From Tyto alba (lineage: Eukaryota > Chordata > Aves > Strigiformes > Tytonidae), in NCBI RefSeq assembly GCF_018691265.1, contig NW_024881295.1:21938243-22002242 (forward strand): 64,000 nt of DNA, in the 5' to 3' direction. The position numbers were made by a program, and so were the translations under genes. Within the stretch, counting starts at the first letter, position 1. Each line of letters begins with the position of its first letter. Of this stretch, positions 1-14,200 are shown one piece after another. Under the pieces are notes generated by a model. The model was not told where the DNA came from and made no database searches. It was given only the letters and a program-made list of their open reading frames with translations.

Positions 1-367
1 ACACCTCCAAATTAAACTCGCGTTGTTAAATAACAACCAGCACAGAAAGAGGAGCTGCGAGGCGGCTACCTGTTATGCTACAGTTCACTCTGGTTTGGTC
101 TGCTGTTTCCCAGAAGGTGGGAAGGAATTTCACTAGTCACACACGGCCCTCTGTCCTGCGTAGCTGCTTCAGCGGAGCCATACTCTGGGGTGATGCTTTT
201 GCAAGTGTAGCTCCTCCTCCCCTTAGTGATTGTGTTAACTTTAGTATCTGTACTTTGATTAGTTCCTTTAATCCTTCCCGCAGTCCTCTTAGCCCCGCTT
301 TTGCCTAGAAAGTCTCATCACGTGTGGCGAGTGGATCAACATTCACTTCACCGATTTGTCTTGATGA

Positions 368-1960
368 TGGAATCATAGAACAATTTGGGCTGGAAGGGAC
401 CTTTAAGGTCACCTAGTTCCAACCCCCCTGCAATGAACAGGGACTCCTTCAAGCAGGTCACATTGCTCAGCCCCCCGTCCAACCTGACCTCGAGCGTTTC
501 CAGGGATGGGGCATCCACCACCTCTCTGGGCAACCTGTTCCACTGTTTCGCCACTCTCATTGTAAAAACTTTTTTCCTTATTTGTCATCTAAATCCACCC
601 TCTTTCAGTTTGAAACCATTTACCCCTTGTCCTATGGCAACAGGCCCTGCTTAAAAGTCTTTTCTGTAGGCCCCCATGAAACACTGAAAGGCCACTATAA
701 ATAAGGTCTCCCTGGAGCCTTCCCTTCTCCAGGCTGAACCCCCCCACTCTCTCAGCCTTTCTTCACAGGAGAGGTGTTCCACGCCCCTGATCATCTCCGT
801 GGCCTCCTCTGGCCCCGCTCCAACAGCTCCGTGTCCTTCTTACGCCGGAGCCCCCGGCGCTGAGCGCAGGACCCCAGGCGGGGTCTCAGGAGAGCAGAGG
901 GGCAGGACCCCCCCCTCGCCCCGCTGCCCACACTTCTCTTGCTGCAGCCCAGGATAGGGCTGGCTTTCTGGGCTGTGAGCACTCGCTGCTGGCTCATGTC
1001 CGGCTTTACACCCACAGATAGCCCCGAGTCCTTCTCTGCAGGGCTGCTCTCAAGCCCTTCGTTCCCCAGCCCCTACTGATGCTGGGGGCTGTCCCGACTC
1101 GTCTGCAGGCCCTCGCACTTGGCCTTGTTGAACCTCACGGAGGTTCACACAGCCTCGCTTCTCCAGCTTGTCCAGGTCCCTCCGGCTGGCATCCCGTCCC
1201 TCAGGCACGTCAACCGCACCGCTCAGCTTGGTGGTGTCTGCAAACCTGCTGAGGGTGCCCTCGATCCCACTGTCTGTGTCACTGGTGAACACATTAAAGA
1301 GCACCGTGTGGATCCCCGAGGGACACCCCTTGTCATCCATCTCCATCGGGACACGAAGTCATTGGCCACTACCTTCTGGATGTGACCACCCACCCAGTTG
1401 CTCATCCACCGAGCAGTCCACCCATCAGATCCGTGTCTCTCCAATTCAGAGAGCAGGATGTTGTGGTGGACCGTGTCAAAGGCCCCACGGAAGCCCAGAG
1501 AGGTGACTTGCGTAGCTCTTCTCTTGTCCACTGATGTGGTCGCTCCGTCACAGATGGAGGTTGATCGGGCAGGACTTGCCCTTGGTGAAGCCGTGCTGGC
1601 TGTCTCGAATCACCGCCCTGCCCTCCCCGTGCCTCAGCAGAGCTCCTAGGAGGGTCTGTTCCATGATCTTCCCAGGCACAGCGGTGAGGCTGACCGGTCA
1701 GTAGTTCCCAGGATCCTCCTTTCTACCCTTTTTAAAAGTGGGTGCAATGTTTCCCTTCTTCCAGTCACCAGGGACTTCACCTGACTGACATCATTTTTCA
1801 AATATCATGGAGAGTGACTTGGTAACTACATCGGCCAGTTCCCTCGGGACTCTGGGCAGCATCTCATCAGGTCCCCTAGACTTATATATGTTCAGGTTTC
1901 TCAGGTGGTCACAAACCTGATATCCTCTTACACTGGGGGGGACACTGCTTCCCCAGTCCC
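368..1960 (-). mobile_element. CR1 LINE, 5'-truncated and decayed copy
   Basis: The plus strand near 371-430 is the reverse complement of the avian CR1 3' end: AATCATAGAA, then GGGCTGGAAGGGACCTTTAA and CCTAGTTCCAACCCCC. The element therefore lies on the minus strand with its 3' tail near 368. Minus-strand reading upstream gives pieces of CR1 ORF2 in order: [17 protein letters not shown] (about 1800-1900), KEDPGNYRPVSLT (about 1690-1740), the reverse transcriptase core, and the C-terminal QWNRLPREVVDAPSLETLEV (about 480-560). The 5' boundary near 1960 is approximate. The copy cannot be active. Confidence 0.9.
1050..1531 (-). pseudogene. CR1 ORF2 reverse-transcriptase remnant
   Basis: Two overlapping frames carry the RT palm. 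One has GFRGAFDTVHHNILLSELER and TRGVPRGS (1223-1531). The next has LFNVFTSDTDSGIEGTLSRF and FADTTKLSGAVDV (1050-1346). Family members have FADDTKL at the catalytic box, so one metal-binding Asp is lost here. The frame changes between the two pieces, so this is a dead reverse transcriptase. Confidence 0.88.
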
Positions 1961-4900
1961 TGCCTCATGGTCCATCCACAACCAGGGCAGGAGTTATCCA
2001 TACGTATTTGACGTCTTTGTGGCATCAGACTCACAATTTTATGACCAACCAGAGGGTTTTGTTTTGTTTTGTTTTTTTTTCCCAGCTTCCCTTTATATAG
2101 CCTTCAGCTATTTCTTCAGTATACTTCTCATCTACCAGGAAGTCCTGAGTACATCAGGAATCCTGACAAAGGACAGGTTTTTTGCTTACAGCTTCAAGCA
2201 TGTCTCAGCCTGTACTTCTCTTTGTGTTTTCCTCAGGGCTTCTTCAGGCTGTGTCAGTGCATCCTCACCACCTACTCTCTCTCTAGTCCTCTTTGCCTAT
2301 TGCAGATGCACAGATAAAATGTGCTACAGAATAACCAGCAAGAACTTCACTCAAATACCCCTTGAAGGGATGACATGCTGGGATTTGAGGTGGAGGCTGT
2401 GTTTTGCCTTTCCCTTTGGAACAGCAAAAAAATCCCAAACCGCCTTGCATGTTTCTAGCAAGTATCTTAAGTCAAGAATGACAGTTATTTATAATAACAA
2501 TATTAAAATGAAACAGACAAGAAAGAAACAACAAAGAACCGACAAAGACTTCAGATTCTACTAAAACAAATCTGAAAAAAATAGGGCAAATTTTGCTAGG
2601 ACATTAATACAGGACAGAAGTCCTGGCATCTGTGGCTCTCTCAGGCCTCCCTACGTGGTCACTTGCAAACTCAAAAAGTGAAACTAGCTGTAATTTTAAC
2701 TAGATTTCACTCTGCAGCTTGTAAGTGCATTCGTCACAAGAAGTAACTGAGTTGGAAGGTGAAAAGTTCTCTCTCCTGTGGTACTACTGTGGTCTTTCAT
2801 AGTATGGATCAAGATATTAGCCCCCCCTGCTTGAGGGGAGAGTAAAAGTAATGTTTTGTAATAGCTTGGCTCACAAGGGTTATTTACTTACTGCTGAATG
2901 ACTTCCCATTGCATATATACCAGGAAGTTTTCGACATTACTGAGCTTTCCACTGCTGTGACAGCTACTCTGATTTATCACTGGGGCAAGACTGAGGATGC
3001 AGAAAAATCAAAGGCTGTGCAAAGCATTATTAGATGAATGATGACAGGCTCCACCTGGAAACCGAGAACTTGTTTTGTGAAGGATGTAAGAGGAAAAAAA
3101 GTCTGCAACATTTTGGATAGAAACCTCACAAGTGAACACACACAGGGGGACGTTTGGAAGCGGCAACCGCAGCAGTGGAAGCGAGGACCCACGCTGCAAT
3201 GACAGACACAAGAGTGTCCTCAGAAGGCTCTTTGTGGAAGCTCATTTCTTCTTGTTGAGCAGGTTTTGCTGGAAGGAAAGGTGTGAAATTAGACCCTCTT
3301 GCAAACCAAAAGTACTTTCCGATCATTTTGGTTTTCGCAGAGTATGTAATACCCAAATCTGGGAACCTGTTCCTCAAAACTGCACCTCAAAGCACTGGTT
3401 CAGAGATGCTGGAGTGAATTGGAGACCATCAATATTTCCAGTGGAACCAGACAACTGCTCAGTAATTTGGCTTTCAGTTATCACTGGTTTGGGACTCAGT
3501 GACCAGAGCTGCTGAGGATATTTTTTGCTTTAGTGAACAATATTTACATTAAAAAACAAAAAGCAACAACAAAATTAAACAAACAAACAAACAAATAAAC
3601 AAACAAACAAAGACCAAAGGTTTTTTCTCCTGCTCTTTTGTTGTTGCTGAAATTTGTGAAGAAACAGATTTTTTTGTGAATGTTTCCAATTTGCTGAACT
3701 ACCCATTGAAAAAAACATTCAAAGGGATGGGTTAAAGCTTGGCTCTGTGAAGACCTTCAGCCAGTTCATTAGCCTATTCCCAACGCTCTCAGACATCTAG
3801 TTTTCTCACCAATACTTGTGTCTAAGGGAGTGCTTTTTTTCATTACAGTTTTTCTTTTACTCTGAAAGCTGAGTGCTGTGGAAAGTTACATGGTATGTGA
3901 CACAAAAAAAGACTCAAACCATTTACAGATCAACACAGCCCAGTGTTGCTGTGCACTTCCATTCTATTTCTGCACTCTCATACTTTGCTTGATCCAAACT
4001 TGTGCTCTAAGTTACCTCTGTGCTGTCCCTTTTAACTAGCTGATAAAGTACAGCAGCAACAGCTCCTGGCACCAGCAGAGAAAGAAGCCAACTTCAGAAG
4101 GCCGGACTAACACAACTGACCGGTTTTGTTCTAGAAAGTACAAGGAAGGTACTAGAAAGTACGTTTTCTAGGTTAAAAAAGCGAAAGAAAAAAAACCCCC
4201 CCACTTCATTTAGGTATAAATTTTTGCATTTGTGTAGCATAACAAGATAGTCCTGCATGGTCTCATGCTGTAACTGTGTAAAATGCAATACTGGGGACTG
4301 GCACCAGGAATGCCCACGCAAATACCAGATTCCCTGTGTGAAAAAGGAAAAAGGCAAGAGATGCATGCATGCTGTGTTTTCAATTCTGAACTGCTAAACT
4401 GGAGAAATATATGGAGGTAAACAGAAATACATGGAGAAACAGCCTTTTATAAAAAGAGTAGAAGTGCCTAATATATTGCTTTCTTCCACATTTTCCACTA
4501 CAGATTTCACTGAGACATTAGAGAGACTGGCCAAGTGCATCTCTATTTTGCTGAAAGGCTCGTCACCCTTTCGCAAATACCTCAGGCTGTCTGCTTAATC
4601 CAGCTCCTGGACTTCTGGCACTGGGCCTGCAACAAATGTCTCTGACACACAGCTTCATGCTACTCTTCCTAAGAATGGTTACTTGCAATGACTCCTCTGA
4701 CTCCTTCACTTTCACCACCTGCCAAAACCTTTTACTTCAAATTCCTGTCTCTTCAGCTCTTCTGAGGCAATGCGATAGAATAAATGGGCTTAGTGTTGTT
4801 CCTCCAGTGAAGAAGTATGTAGCTCTCTGAACTGATGGTCTTTTTTCCTCCCTATCTGCAACCAATCCTGACCTTAACTGTCCCATTTTGTTCATAAAAT

Positions 4901-7900
4901 ATCATTTTATAACACGCAGGCATACCATATTCAGAAATTATTGTGCCACAGACATATTTTGCTCAATCAAACTATCCTTCATCCTTCTCCACTGAGCAAC
5001 TGAAAATAATTTCATCTATATGTAGCTAACTTACCATAAAGATAATATGTTTCAAGCTACTATAGCATTCATTATGACAGCAATTAGATTGTTTCGCTGT
5101 GTGATGGAAAAGGGCAAGCCAGGTCTTGTCTGCTGTAGTTTCAGAACTCGAGAGAAGTGAATTTAAAATGCAGTGAATTTACCTTAAAATACTGTTGGTA
5201 ATCTCATTTTAAACAGAGTGCTCACTGGAAAGGCCACTTACACATACATCCATTAAACTCCTCCCACAAAACAGAATCAACAAACGTTCCTGCCACTTTA
5301 TGCAATGTCAAGAAATACTTCCAAAATATATCCAGACCTTGCAAAATCCTCCCCTACATCTGTTTCCAATCATCACTTCATAATTCAGGGTACATCTCCC
5401 ATTCCGGAAACTATTTGGACTTCATCTAAAAAGATAAGGGTTCCTCCTGTCTGGCCCAGATATAGTTTATACCAAAGATTAATCAAATGCTGTCCTAATT
5501 TATATAATGAACAAGGGAGATCAGTAGGTTTTGCAGACTCAAGGATCAGTGTTTTTTGGAAAGTAAGCATAACAATAAGAGGCAATAGGTAGATGCTTTG
5601 CCAGATTTTAGTAAGAGCAGCTGGAACGAACACTTTCAAAGTCTTGCCCATGACATTCACCTCTAGTGAGATTTTGCTCCTGCTGACAGATGCTGGTAGC
5701 TTAATCTTCTTGAGATAACTGCTTTAACAGCCCTTTCCCCTTCCCTCAAATCTTCTTTGGTTCCCTACTGCTAATGTTTTCAGGTTCCTCTGGAAGTTAC
5801 AAACCAAGGCGCTCTCCCATTCAATACCTGACACAAAACACCTATACTTTTGTTCTCTACCCCTTTTTCTTCATTCAAGTTTGTCTTCCTAGTCTTTACA
5901 CATTTACGTCACCATAAAGACTTTTTCTCCCCATATTGCTTTCCCATCTCTCAGAGAAATGTCACTATCCAGATCTCTGTAAAGCAAGAAACTTAACTTT
6001 ATTTGACTCTACCTGAGGTCCCAATTGTGTGATTCCTAAACCACGTTTCACATTATTTTCTTCAACCAGCGTTGTCCCCCCACCAAACACCCTTGTTTAG
6101 CGTTGAAGACTGCAGTCAGGGCGATGTGCAACTTCATGCTACTGTCGTTACTTTTTTTTCTTTTCTGAAAGTAGGGCTTATAAACCCTGCCTGCAACCCA
6201 GGACCCCGCTGTAGGGAACTCCACAGACACAGAACAAAGCAAGCCAGCAAAGATGGTCCTTGTCCGTCCCTACTAACCAGCCAAAGTACAAATCCCAGTT
6301 TTGGAGCCGGAGCTGGCTCATTCAGCTTTACCTCCGGGACATTGGCACCACGGTGTGTCACAGTGCAGCTGTGCCCTACGCAAACTTCAAACGACCATTG
6401 TACAGACTTGTGACAGGCAGGCATAACGGAGAGACATAAAACACTTGAAAAGGCTCAGTTGTCAAGAAAAAGAAAAGTTTGTTAAGGGCAATGTTTGAAA
6501 GAGAAATAATTTAAGCCAAAAAAGGCAAACCTGAGTCAGAACCTCTGGATAAAATTTCTGGCAGTGGGATACGACAGTATGGATATTGCCCCTCAAGGAC
6601 AGCAACAAAACCCTCCTCTTTTGGAAATTTAAGGCTCATGTAGACTGGACACAGGACAGAATCCAGGGAACAGCATTAGATGCTATGAAAGGCTTATGCT
6701 GCTCCTAAATCCAGTGACAGAGAAATGAGCTGAAAGCTCTGGTCTTACTAAGGTACCTCTTACTCACAGCTCAACTGTCCTTTATGTTTACGTTCATTAC
6801 AGGATGCTGATACGGTGTTTTCTTCTGTACTCTGATACGGATTTTAAGCTGAAAAACACTCATAAAGAGATGGAATTACTGACACAGATACATTAGTTGG
6901 TTATTTGATATTTTCATCTTCTGTGTTTATCACAGAAATAATTAAAATCATTTCCCTTTCTTCAAAAATGGGAGAGACAGACAAATTGGAAATTGCCTCC
7001 GAACCCCACAGAGATGCTAGGGACACAGGCATTCACCTCAGCAGTCCAGCGAGTCTCGTGGCTGGCACGTGCTCCTGAGCAGCCAAGGCTTCAATAACGA
7101 TAAAAGCAGGACTAATTGCAGTCTTCCTTCTCAGGTGCCACGGCAGCCGGCATTAGCCAGACGGAGCTCAAAGCATTAGAATAATTAGCCCGAGTCAGTG
7201 GTGGACCAGCACTTGTCTGCTGTGATGACTCGACTGGGCTGGAGCTGCATGGTCAAAAGTCACCTCCAAAACTGCCTTCGGCGGGTACTCGTTCCAAATG
7301 CTGAGGGCGAGTCCCAAGGGTGAACACGGGGCAAAAAGTAAAGACCAAGAAATTAAGACAAAGGAGGATTTGGGACGCCTCTCCTGATAACGTTTTTGCT
7401 TAGCTAGAAGAAAGCCACAGGACAGAATAATCCCATCCCACAGATGAAGATAAAAAGGCATGAGCTGCAACTGCGGCTGACGTTGGGTCAGGAGAGCTAC
7501 TGGAGCGAGCAGCTGCCACCTGAGCCGAAACACCTTCCTTCTCCAGTTCTTTTCGGTGATATTTTATGCAACGTTAAATTAAGGTCAGATAAAGGACATG
7601 TTAGTTATGTTCTTGCCAGTGAAAACCACAAGTTAACTATTAAATTATGTTTATTTACTTACTGCTTTATAAAAAGAGTTTCCCTTTGAAAGTCCATTTG
7701 AGGAACCTGTGAGACTGGGAGCAATACTTGGACGCAGCTCTGAAGAGTTAATGGAAGTTCTCTGTGCTCTGTCTGAAACCAGTTGTGGTTCCCTTTTAGC
7801 ACATTAGTTGAATCTATACACTGGGAATATTTTACTTTGGTTTATGTTATTGCAATTTGCAAAACTTACACTAATAGCCCAATTTCATGCAATTATCTGA

Positions 7901-10900
7901 ATGCAAAATATTGTTCGGTTGAATTCCCAGAGCCTAATCCTACCAGTTCCCCTGGCTGTGTCACTTTCAATTATGAACCGAGCTCTGCACATCAGACGAA
8001 ATGCTGCTATTGTAAAAATGGATCCTTTCTTTAAAAGTTATTTTCAGTGGTCTTCTGCCATCCAGGCTGTTTTTATTGTCTGCAACCAAAGGCACTTCAA
8101 GGAAATCTGATTTTAACATCACAGGCTTGCAATCCATATACTTCAGCTAGAGCGGTTTGTTGTGTTATTGTGGTAGTAACCCAGTTAAGTTTGCACCATA
8201 ATTGTACCTCTAAATGTCTCTTGAGTTGAACATATGGGGCAAAGTGTGGTTTTATGAATACACAGGGGAAGAAGAGAGGAAGGCCGTACCGAGAATTACA
8301 TCCTTTTTCCCTTCCATGTATAACACAGCTAACACAGTCTGGGAAGGCAGGCACTGGATGATGTTAACACTACATTAATGCCAGCTTGGTGTTCAATTCT
8401 GAGTATTCAGAAATCACAAGTCTGGCTAAGGGATCACAGATGTCTGGTTTTGTATTTGCTTTTCTCTTTTTGGAGCTTTTACAGTTTGCATCTTCAAGTT
8501 TTACTCTACAATCTAGGAAAAAAAGCTGAGCATTTTTTCTGTCTAAGTAAAGTCAAGTTTTTATTAAATCACATGACTCCCAAATCTAGGACTTACAGAA
8601 AAATACCAAAGAAGTTGAGACTTAGGACATTGTCAACAACTCGTATCGGTTCCCCAAATCAAGTTAAAGAATTAACCTGGCCAACTGGCATTCCTTTCTG
8701 GAGGGAAGCATGTTTTGTACATCTTGAAAAATCTAGATAGTGTCGTACTGTGGAGCATACTTCCTCGAAGCTTCAGAAGGCTTGAGTCCCTCCCTTTCTG
8801 TTCCTCTGAACCCCCTGTCCTGCATTCCCTCAGTCGTGCTCAATGTGCTGCACCCTCGACTGCTCACAGACCTCTCCTTTTTGGTAGGAGGAAGCCGTTC
8901 GTGCATCCACATTGGAAGGAACTTGTATTCCTTGACACAGCCAGGACAAACGTAACAGATCCCTTTTAACTGAAGTTACATGCATACATTTCTTTGAAAC
9001 TCAGTCTCTAAACTCCACTGCTGTGTTGTGAACAGAAAGAAATAGTATGCATCTCATGGTAAGACAGGGTAGACATCAGTCTCTGGCCTTACCTGGCTCT
9101 CTCCTTTGCCTATAGAGGAAGGCTTCGATAGCTAGGTCCTTTATTCTAGATCGATAATGTTAGATGAAATGAATTCCAACCTTGGTGTCACATTTTGCGT
9201 ACCTGTGAATCAAAATAATAAAATTAAATTCCCTTTTCATTTTCACTGCCTTAAATATCTGCTGTCTTTTTTTGCCCTAAAGGAACAGCTGCCTCTCCAA
9301 GCAGTGAAATTTCTGTTCCTTAGAAAAGCTACATGTTTATCTGACATCGTTATTCAGCTCTCCAAATGACCCTCATCAAAGAAAAGGAACTGCAGCCTGA
9401 CATTTTGGATATTAAGGGGCGAAAAATAAGCAGAAAAAGAGGGAAACCCACAAGATTTTAAATAGGAAAGTGATAAAAACAAGCTCACTGGTTTTAGCTT
9501 TGCATTTCACATTTACAAACCAATTATATAGTCACACACCCAGATACACATGTTACTAATTACCTTTAAGGAATACCTCAGTGAGTAAGGCAGGGTTCTC
9601 TCATCTTATTTTGGCTGGCATGCTTTATAGCTGCCCCTTCTCATTGAACCTGCAAACTTGGCCACTCTGGCACTTTACTTGTTTTATTTGGGAATGCTAG
9701 TGCTAGCCCAGAAGGACGGCTCAGGGAACGCAAATTTCGTTTTGTGCTCTCTGCCAGTCATCTCCACCACAGACACCAACGAGTACCAAAGACATAGCAG
9801 CTCCGTAAGGGCCCTTTCATTTTCTTCATCTGCTTTGTTAGAGCTGCCACGGTCGCTTGTTCCTTGCAGAGGATCGGGCAGACACGTGTAACACCTTCAC
9901 TGACTCCTGCAGGGAACCCCTCACAAGGCTGGTTTCCTATCATCGAGCTGCTCAGAGAAGTAACTGATAGCGATGCAGGCCTCGGCAATTATTTAACATC
10001 ACGAACAGACAGAAATAAGTGGACTGGCTGCCTCGATGCTGCAGTACTTCTTTCTCATGTGACTGTCTGGAAATTCTGCTGCCCTGAATCTCTGGTTTCT
10101 AGTGAGTCTATAGTAATGCACCAGCTTCTTGCTCGGGGTATGTTATTCATACTGCATCTGATGCTTTCCAGCGTGTATGTGTTACATGCACTGCTGGCAC
10201 AAAAGTTTATACTGGAACCAGCAAGGTTATTAATTACAATTCTGATTTAACTTTCCTATTCTTACATCTTTTGTATCTTTGCAACATCCATTTATATGTA
10301 TTTACATATATAAACATGCACTCTATGCATGCACACATACATTTGTGTGTGCATACAAGCATTTGATGCTCTATTTTCGGAGCAGAAATCAATACTAGCT
10401 TCCTACTGCTAAGTGGCTCCCCAGAATGCATGGCCATGAAATTCTGCATTAACAAATACTGCTACATGGGACACAGAGGAGAAAAAAGAAAAATGTTCAA
10501 ATGAAGGCATATTTCCATTTCACACTTGAAAAGCACTATATAAACAGAAAATTAGAGGGGATTAAAATCAAGTGCTCCTAAAGTTCTGTATTGCATATTG
10601 TATTTCATTATACATTTTTTGAAAGGCTCCACCTACTCTATGGGACTAGAAATCTTTTAATAGCATGAAGCTAGTCAATCTTTCTTTCATTAATATTCAT
10701 ATATATGCCCCAGTTCTTACATTTAAATCCACTAACGGAGATTCGGTGCTGCTGCAGCCAAACGCTGTGCAGGACTGGGACCCGTTTGTGCTGGCAGCCC
10801 CCGGGGGGCACTGAACTGTGCGGTGGGCAAGCGGCATTCCTTAAACAGCACCCACCTCTGCTTTCTGCTCCCTCAGCCCTTCTGCGAATTCCGCAAACAT

Positions 10901-11209
10901 CTTCAGGGCACCCTCAGCTGGGGGGGGATGTGTTCCCATTGCAGTGGTGAGAGTGATAGGCAGGGACTTGTAACGTGCCCGTCCTCTGTGTTGCAAAAGG
11001 CATTTTAATAACCTTTGCCAAGTTATTCAATCTTTTCATCTTTTGCATTATAAAATGTTCCCTGCTTTATGAAAGGGAGACAATAGTGCTTCTCTTCTTC
11101 CCAATGATTTCTTACAGTCATACGGCTTCTGGTTTCCATTTAGCACTAACTCGATCTCTTTATGCAGCACCGCACCGTGATGTGTAAACTTAGCCTGAAA
11201 CAGACTGTG
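1961..11209. other. Intergenic sequence, no gene recognised
   Basis: AT-rich unique sequence between the CR1 copy and the older CR1 relic. The longest ORF (219 codons at 1905-2564) runs out of the CR1 into unique sequence and has no recognisable domain. Apart from short simple repeats I see no exon, RNA gene or mobile element here. Confidence 0.6.
3560..3612. repeat. (AAAC)n microsatellite
   Basis: About 12 AAAC units with two interruptions, in intergenic sequence. Confidence 0.9.
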
Positions 11210-11290
11210 AAGGCAGAAGAGACCATTATGATCATGTAGTCTGGTTTCCTCTAGGATTTTTCTCAGAGATTCCTGCATGAGGCTCCACGG
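11210..11290 (-). mobile_element. Ancient CR1-type LINE relic
   Basis: The plus strand has AGGCAGAAGAGACCATTATG, then ATCATGTAGTCTGGTTTCCT and GAGATTCCTGCATGAGGCTC. This follows an old CR1 3' region common in turtle, crocodile and bird genomes (GCCAGAAGGGACCATTATGA, then TCATCTAGTCTGACCTCCTG), which I know from memory. The strand call assumes the usual CR1 orientation. It is strongly diverged and short. Confidence 0.5.
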
Positions 11291-14200
11291 TTTCAGTTGC
11301 CAAGGAAACAATTATCAATCTTTTCCATCCCTCACCATCCCTATCCCTCCTTTCCACTTTGTCATTTCTTGCTACAATAAAGAAATCTTGTCAAATATCC
11401 TAGTCCCTAACTAGCATCCTCATCTCCACCCCAAAGAAAGAATGGGAAAGGGTGGCGAGGACCTTTAGCTGGGATTTCAGCGTGAAGCTTACCTCTTATC
11501 ATTGCATCCTGTGCTGCTGGTGGACAACCCTTTGCAAATGATCCTCTCCGCTGCAGGTAGCTTATCAGATGCTGTATTGTTTGACTAACACAAGCCATAT
11601 TATTTTTTGAATTACCCAGCAGTGTACTGCTTGATATATTTTTGATATCTTTCCTTTCACCACAGCCTTAGCTCCACGACAGCCTCATGCAGAAACGCTT
11701 TGGAAAAAACACACTTTAATGTAACATGCAGCTGAAGAGCAAAAGCAATAATGAGGAAAAAAATGAAGATGCAAAGACATGGAAAACCATGTAGGAGGAA
11801 GATAGAAGACAAAACCCCTGCATCAACTAGAGAAGAAATTAGATATAATCAGAGCCAGCGATAAACTTTTGGGGTCTCGGGAGGTTAAACTCAGGTACCT
11901 TCAGGCAAGTTAGAGGAGATCTGCGTGGCTCCCTAAGGTCTAATGAGTCCCACCCGTGTAATTCACAGCTTCTGACAGCTGCACTGATTTTATGCCCTTA
12001 AATACAACTCTGATCAGGGCAACTGAAGGACAGAAGGGTGTCTCACCAATGTGATTTGAAAGGCATTCCCCTCAAATTCAGTGGAATAATACCAGCGTAA
12101 TCAGTTCCTTAGTGTGCGCAAGAAGGAGAACAAACACACCAACTGCAGGGAGGGAGAGAAGAGCCAAGTCCTCCCAAAAAGCTTGTGGGGAAGAGGGCTG
12201 CCATTTGGCATGTTTTGATAATTCACCACTTTGGGTAATTGTCCTGCTTTTATAAGGAACCTAACAACAGCTCACATAAAGGAAAGCAGACTTACCTTGC
12301 AAACCTCCGGAGTACCAGATGATCAGAGAAAAGTCAGGGATGCGCAGGAGCTGAGACATTCCTCAGGGTGAGCTCCTAGGGAGAGAGAAACAAGGTAGAC
12401 CACGTTAACAAGACAATTCCTGCTTATGGTCAGGAAGTGCTGCTTCAGCCCTTCCCCTTCTGGACACTCGTTTTTCGGAGCTTGCTGAGGTTTTTTTTTT
12501 TTTTTTTTGCTCTGTGTGTGTGTGAGATATAACAGGGTTGGTCTGAGGATGGCCAAACTACGCATGCATACACAGAAAATGTTATGTCATACATGTACCA
12601 CTGCGGAAACCCTCAGCGCGTGTCCGGTTAATTGGCACCAGAGCCACTGTGCCTCTGCTGGGACCTCCACGGGCCCACGCCCCGGGACAGGCCTGGGGCA
12701 TTGCTGACTATAAGCCTGGAAAACTTGGACCTTTTGGCCATTTCTGTCGATTCGTTTAAGATGCTGCACCTAAATGTAGCCCAGCAGGATGCACCGAAAC
12801 CCCTGATACTTTTTCCACAGAAATCACTTGCTGCTGGTTTAGGGTGGTTGTAACAGAAGTAGTAAGATAAATCTATGTGTGAAAAATCTTGGGGAAAACA
12901 AGTTATTTTTATGACTATCAACCATATCGCAGTTTTTCTGTTGGCTATTTTCCCGCCAGCCTGTACAGAAGAATGTTAGAGGGAAGCAAATAGGAAGAAA
13001 ACAGTGACAATGTACCAATACCGTTTTAAATATCACAGAGCTGTTAAAGAAGTATGTCAGGGAATATCTACCCACATACCTTCAGGCAGGCAAGCATTAA
13101 TTTCTCCTAAGTCCAGAGAGAATAAAGAAGACACTGAACTGCTAAAAACCACAGCTAGACAAAGAGGCATGGATGAACAGCAGTGTTGGGATGAGTCAGA
13201 AAAAGCCAGCCTTTACGAGAGAGTTGGTTTTGGCACTTGACCTCGAACAAGTGTGTTTACGCTTAGTGGAAACTGTTGGAACAACCGTGTTTTCTGGTAA
13301 GACTTGTGTACAAATGCTCTTTCTTTGTTTCATCTCACGTTTCATGTTCTGCTTTCCTTTGGCTGAAGAAACATCTTTCTTTTCAGAAAAAGATATTCTT
13401 GAGCCTCCTGGATCAAATGCTGGCCTGAAGTCTGTTGGGTCAGCGCAGTGCAGAGCAGGGGCTGCTGGCTTCTCCCTTCACCTGAGTGCTGGATTCAACC
13501 ATCCCGGAGAAAACGGTGTGGAGGGAAAAAAATATCTCCGGTTAGTATGCCAGCTGCCTCACAAGCCTGTGCTTCCTCCCCTCAGCAGCGGTGCACAACT
13601 GTGAGAGCTCATCGTTCCCAGATAATAACAAAAAAAAAAAAAAAAAAAAAAGACCCCCAACAAACAGGTAAACCTGAGAAGGGTGCTGTCACTTGACCCT
13701 ACTGTTTCTCCCACCGGGACGTGCCGCAGAGCTCCCAGGCAGCCGCTCCCCGGCTGCTGCCTGCCCCTGCCAGGCTGATGGCCGGGGCGAGGGTATCAGT
13801 TTGCAAAAAGCGAGTGATCCCACTCCACGCAGAAAGCAGCTCAGTCGTCCCTTAGGGCAGAGCCGAGCACACCGCCCGAGCAAACGGCACCAGGAGGCGG
13901 AACCCGCAGGTTCTCTCTCCCGCAGTCGGCACGGCTGAGACTTCTCGGCCCCCGACCACCCACGACAGCTCGGCCGCTCGGCGCAGGCAGCGGTGGGACT
14001 GCCACAGCCCGGGCTGGAGGTGCACGGGGGGAAAGGCTCTCTGCTGCCCAGGCAGCTGGAGGGGGAGTCGGGGAGGGCCGTGATCACGAAGGTCTCGTGT
14101 CCCGGAGAGCCTCTGCTGCTTGCCTCTGGGTTCACACAGGCTCTTTATGCCCCCCAGGGTCAAAAATAACTCATTTGACCAAATGTCCTCTAAGATCTAG

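Noticed and set aside
1905..2564. 219-codon plus-strand ORF
   Set aside because: It begins in antisense CR1 sequence and continues into AT-rich unique sequence. No domain is recognisable.
13689..14135. 148-codon ORF in a GC-rich intergenic stretch
   Set aside because: It has low-complexity composition, no family match that I recognise, and no clear splice sites.
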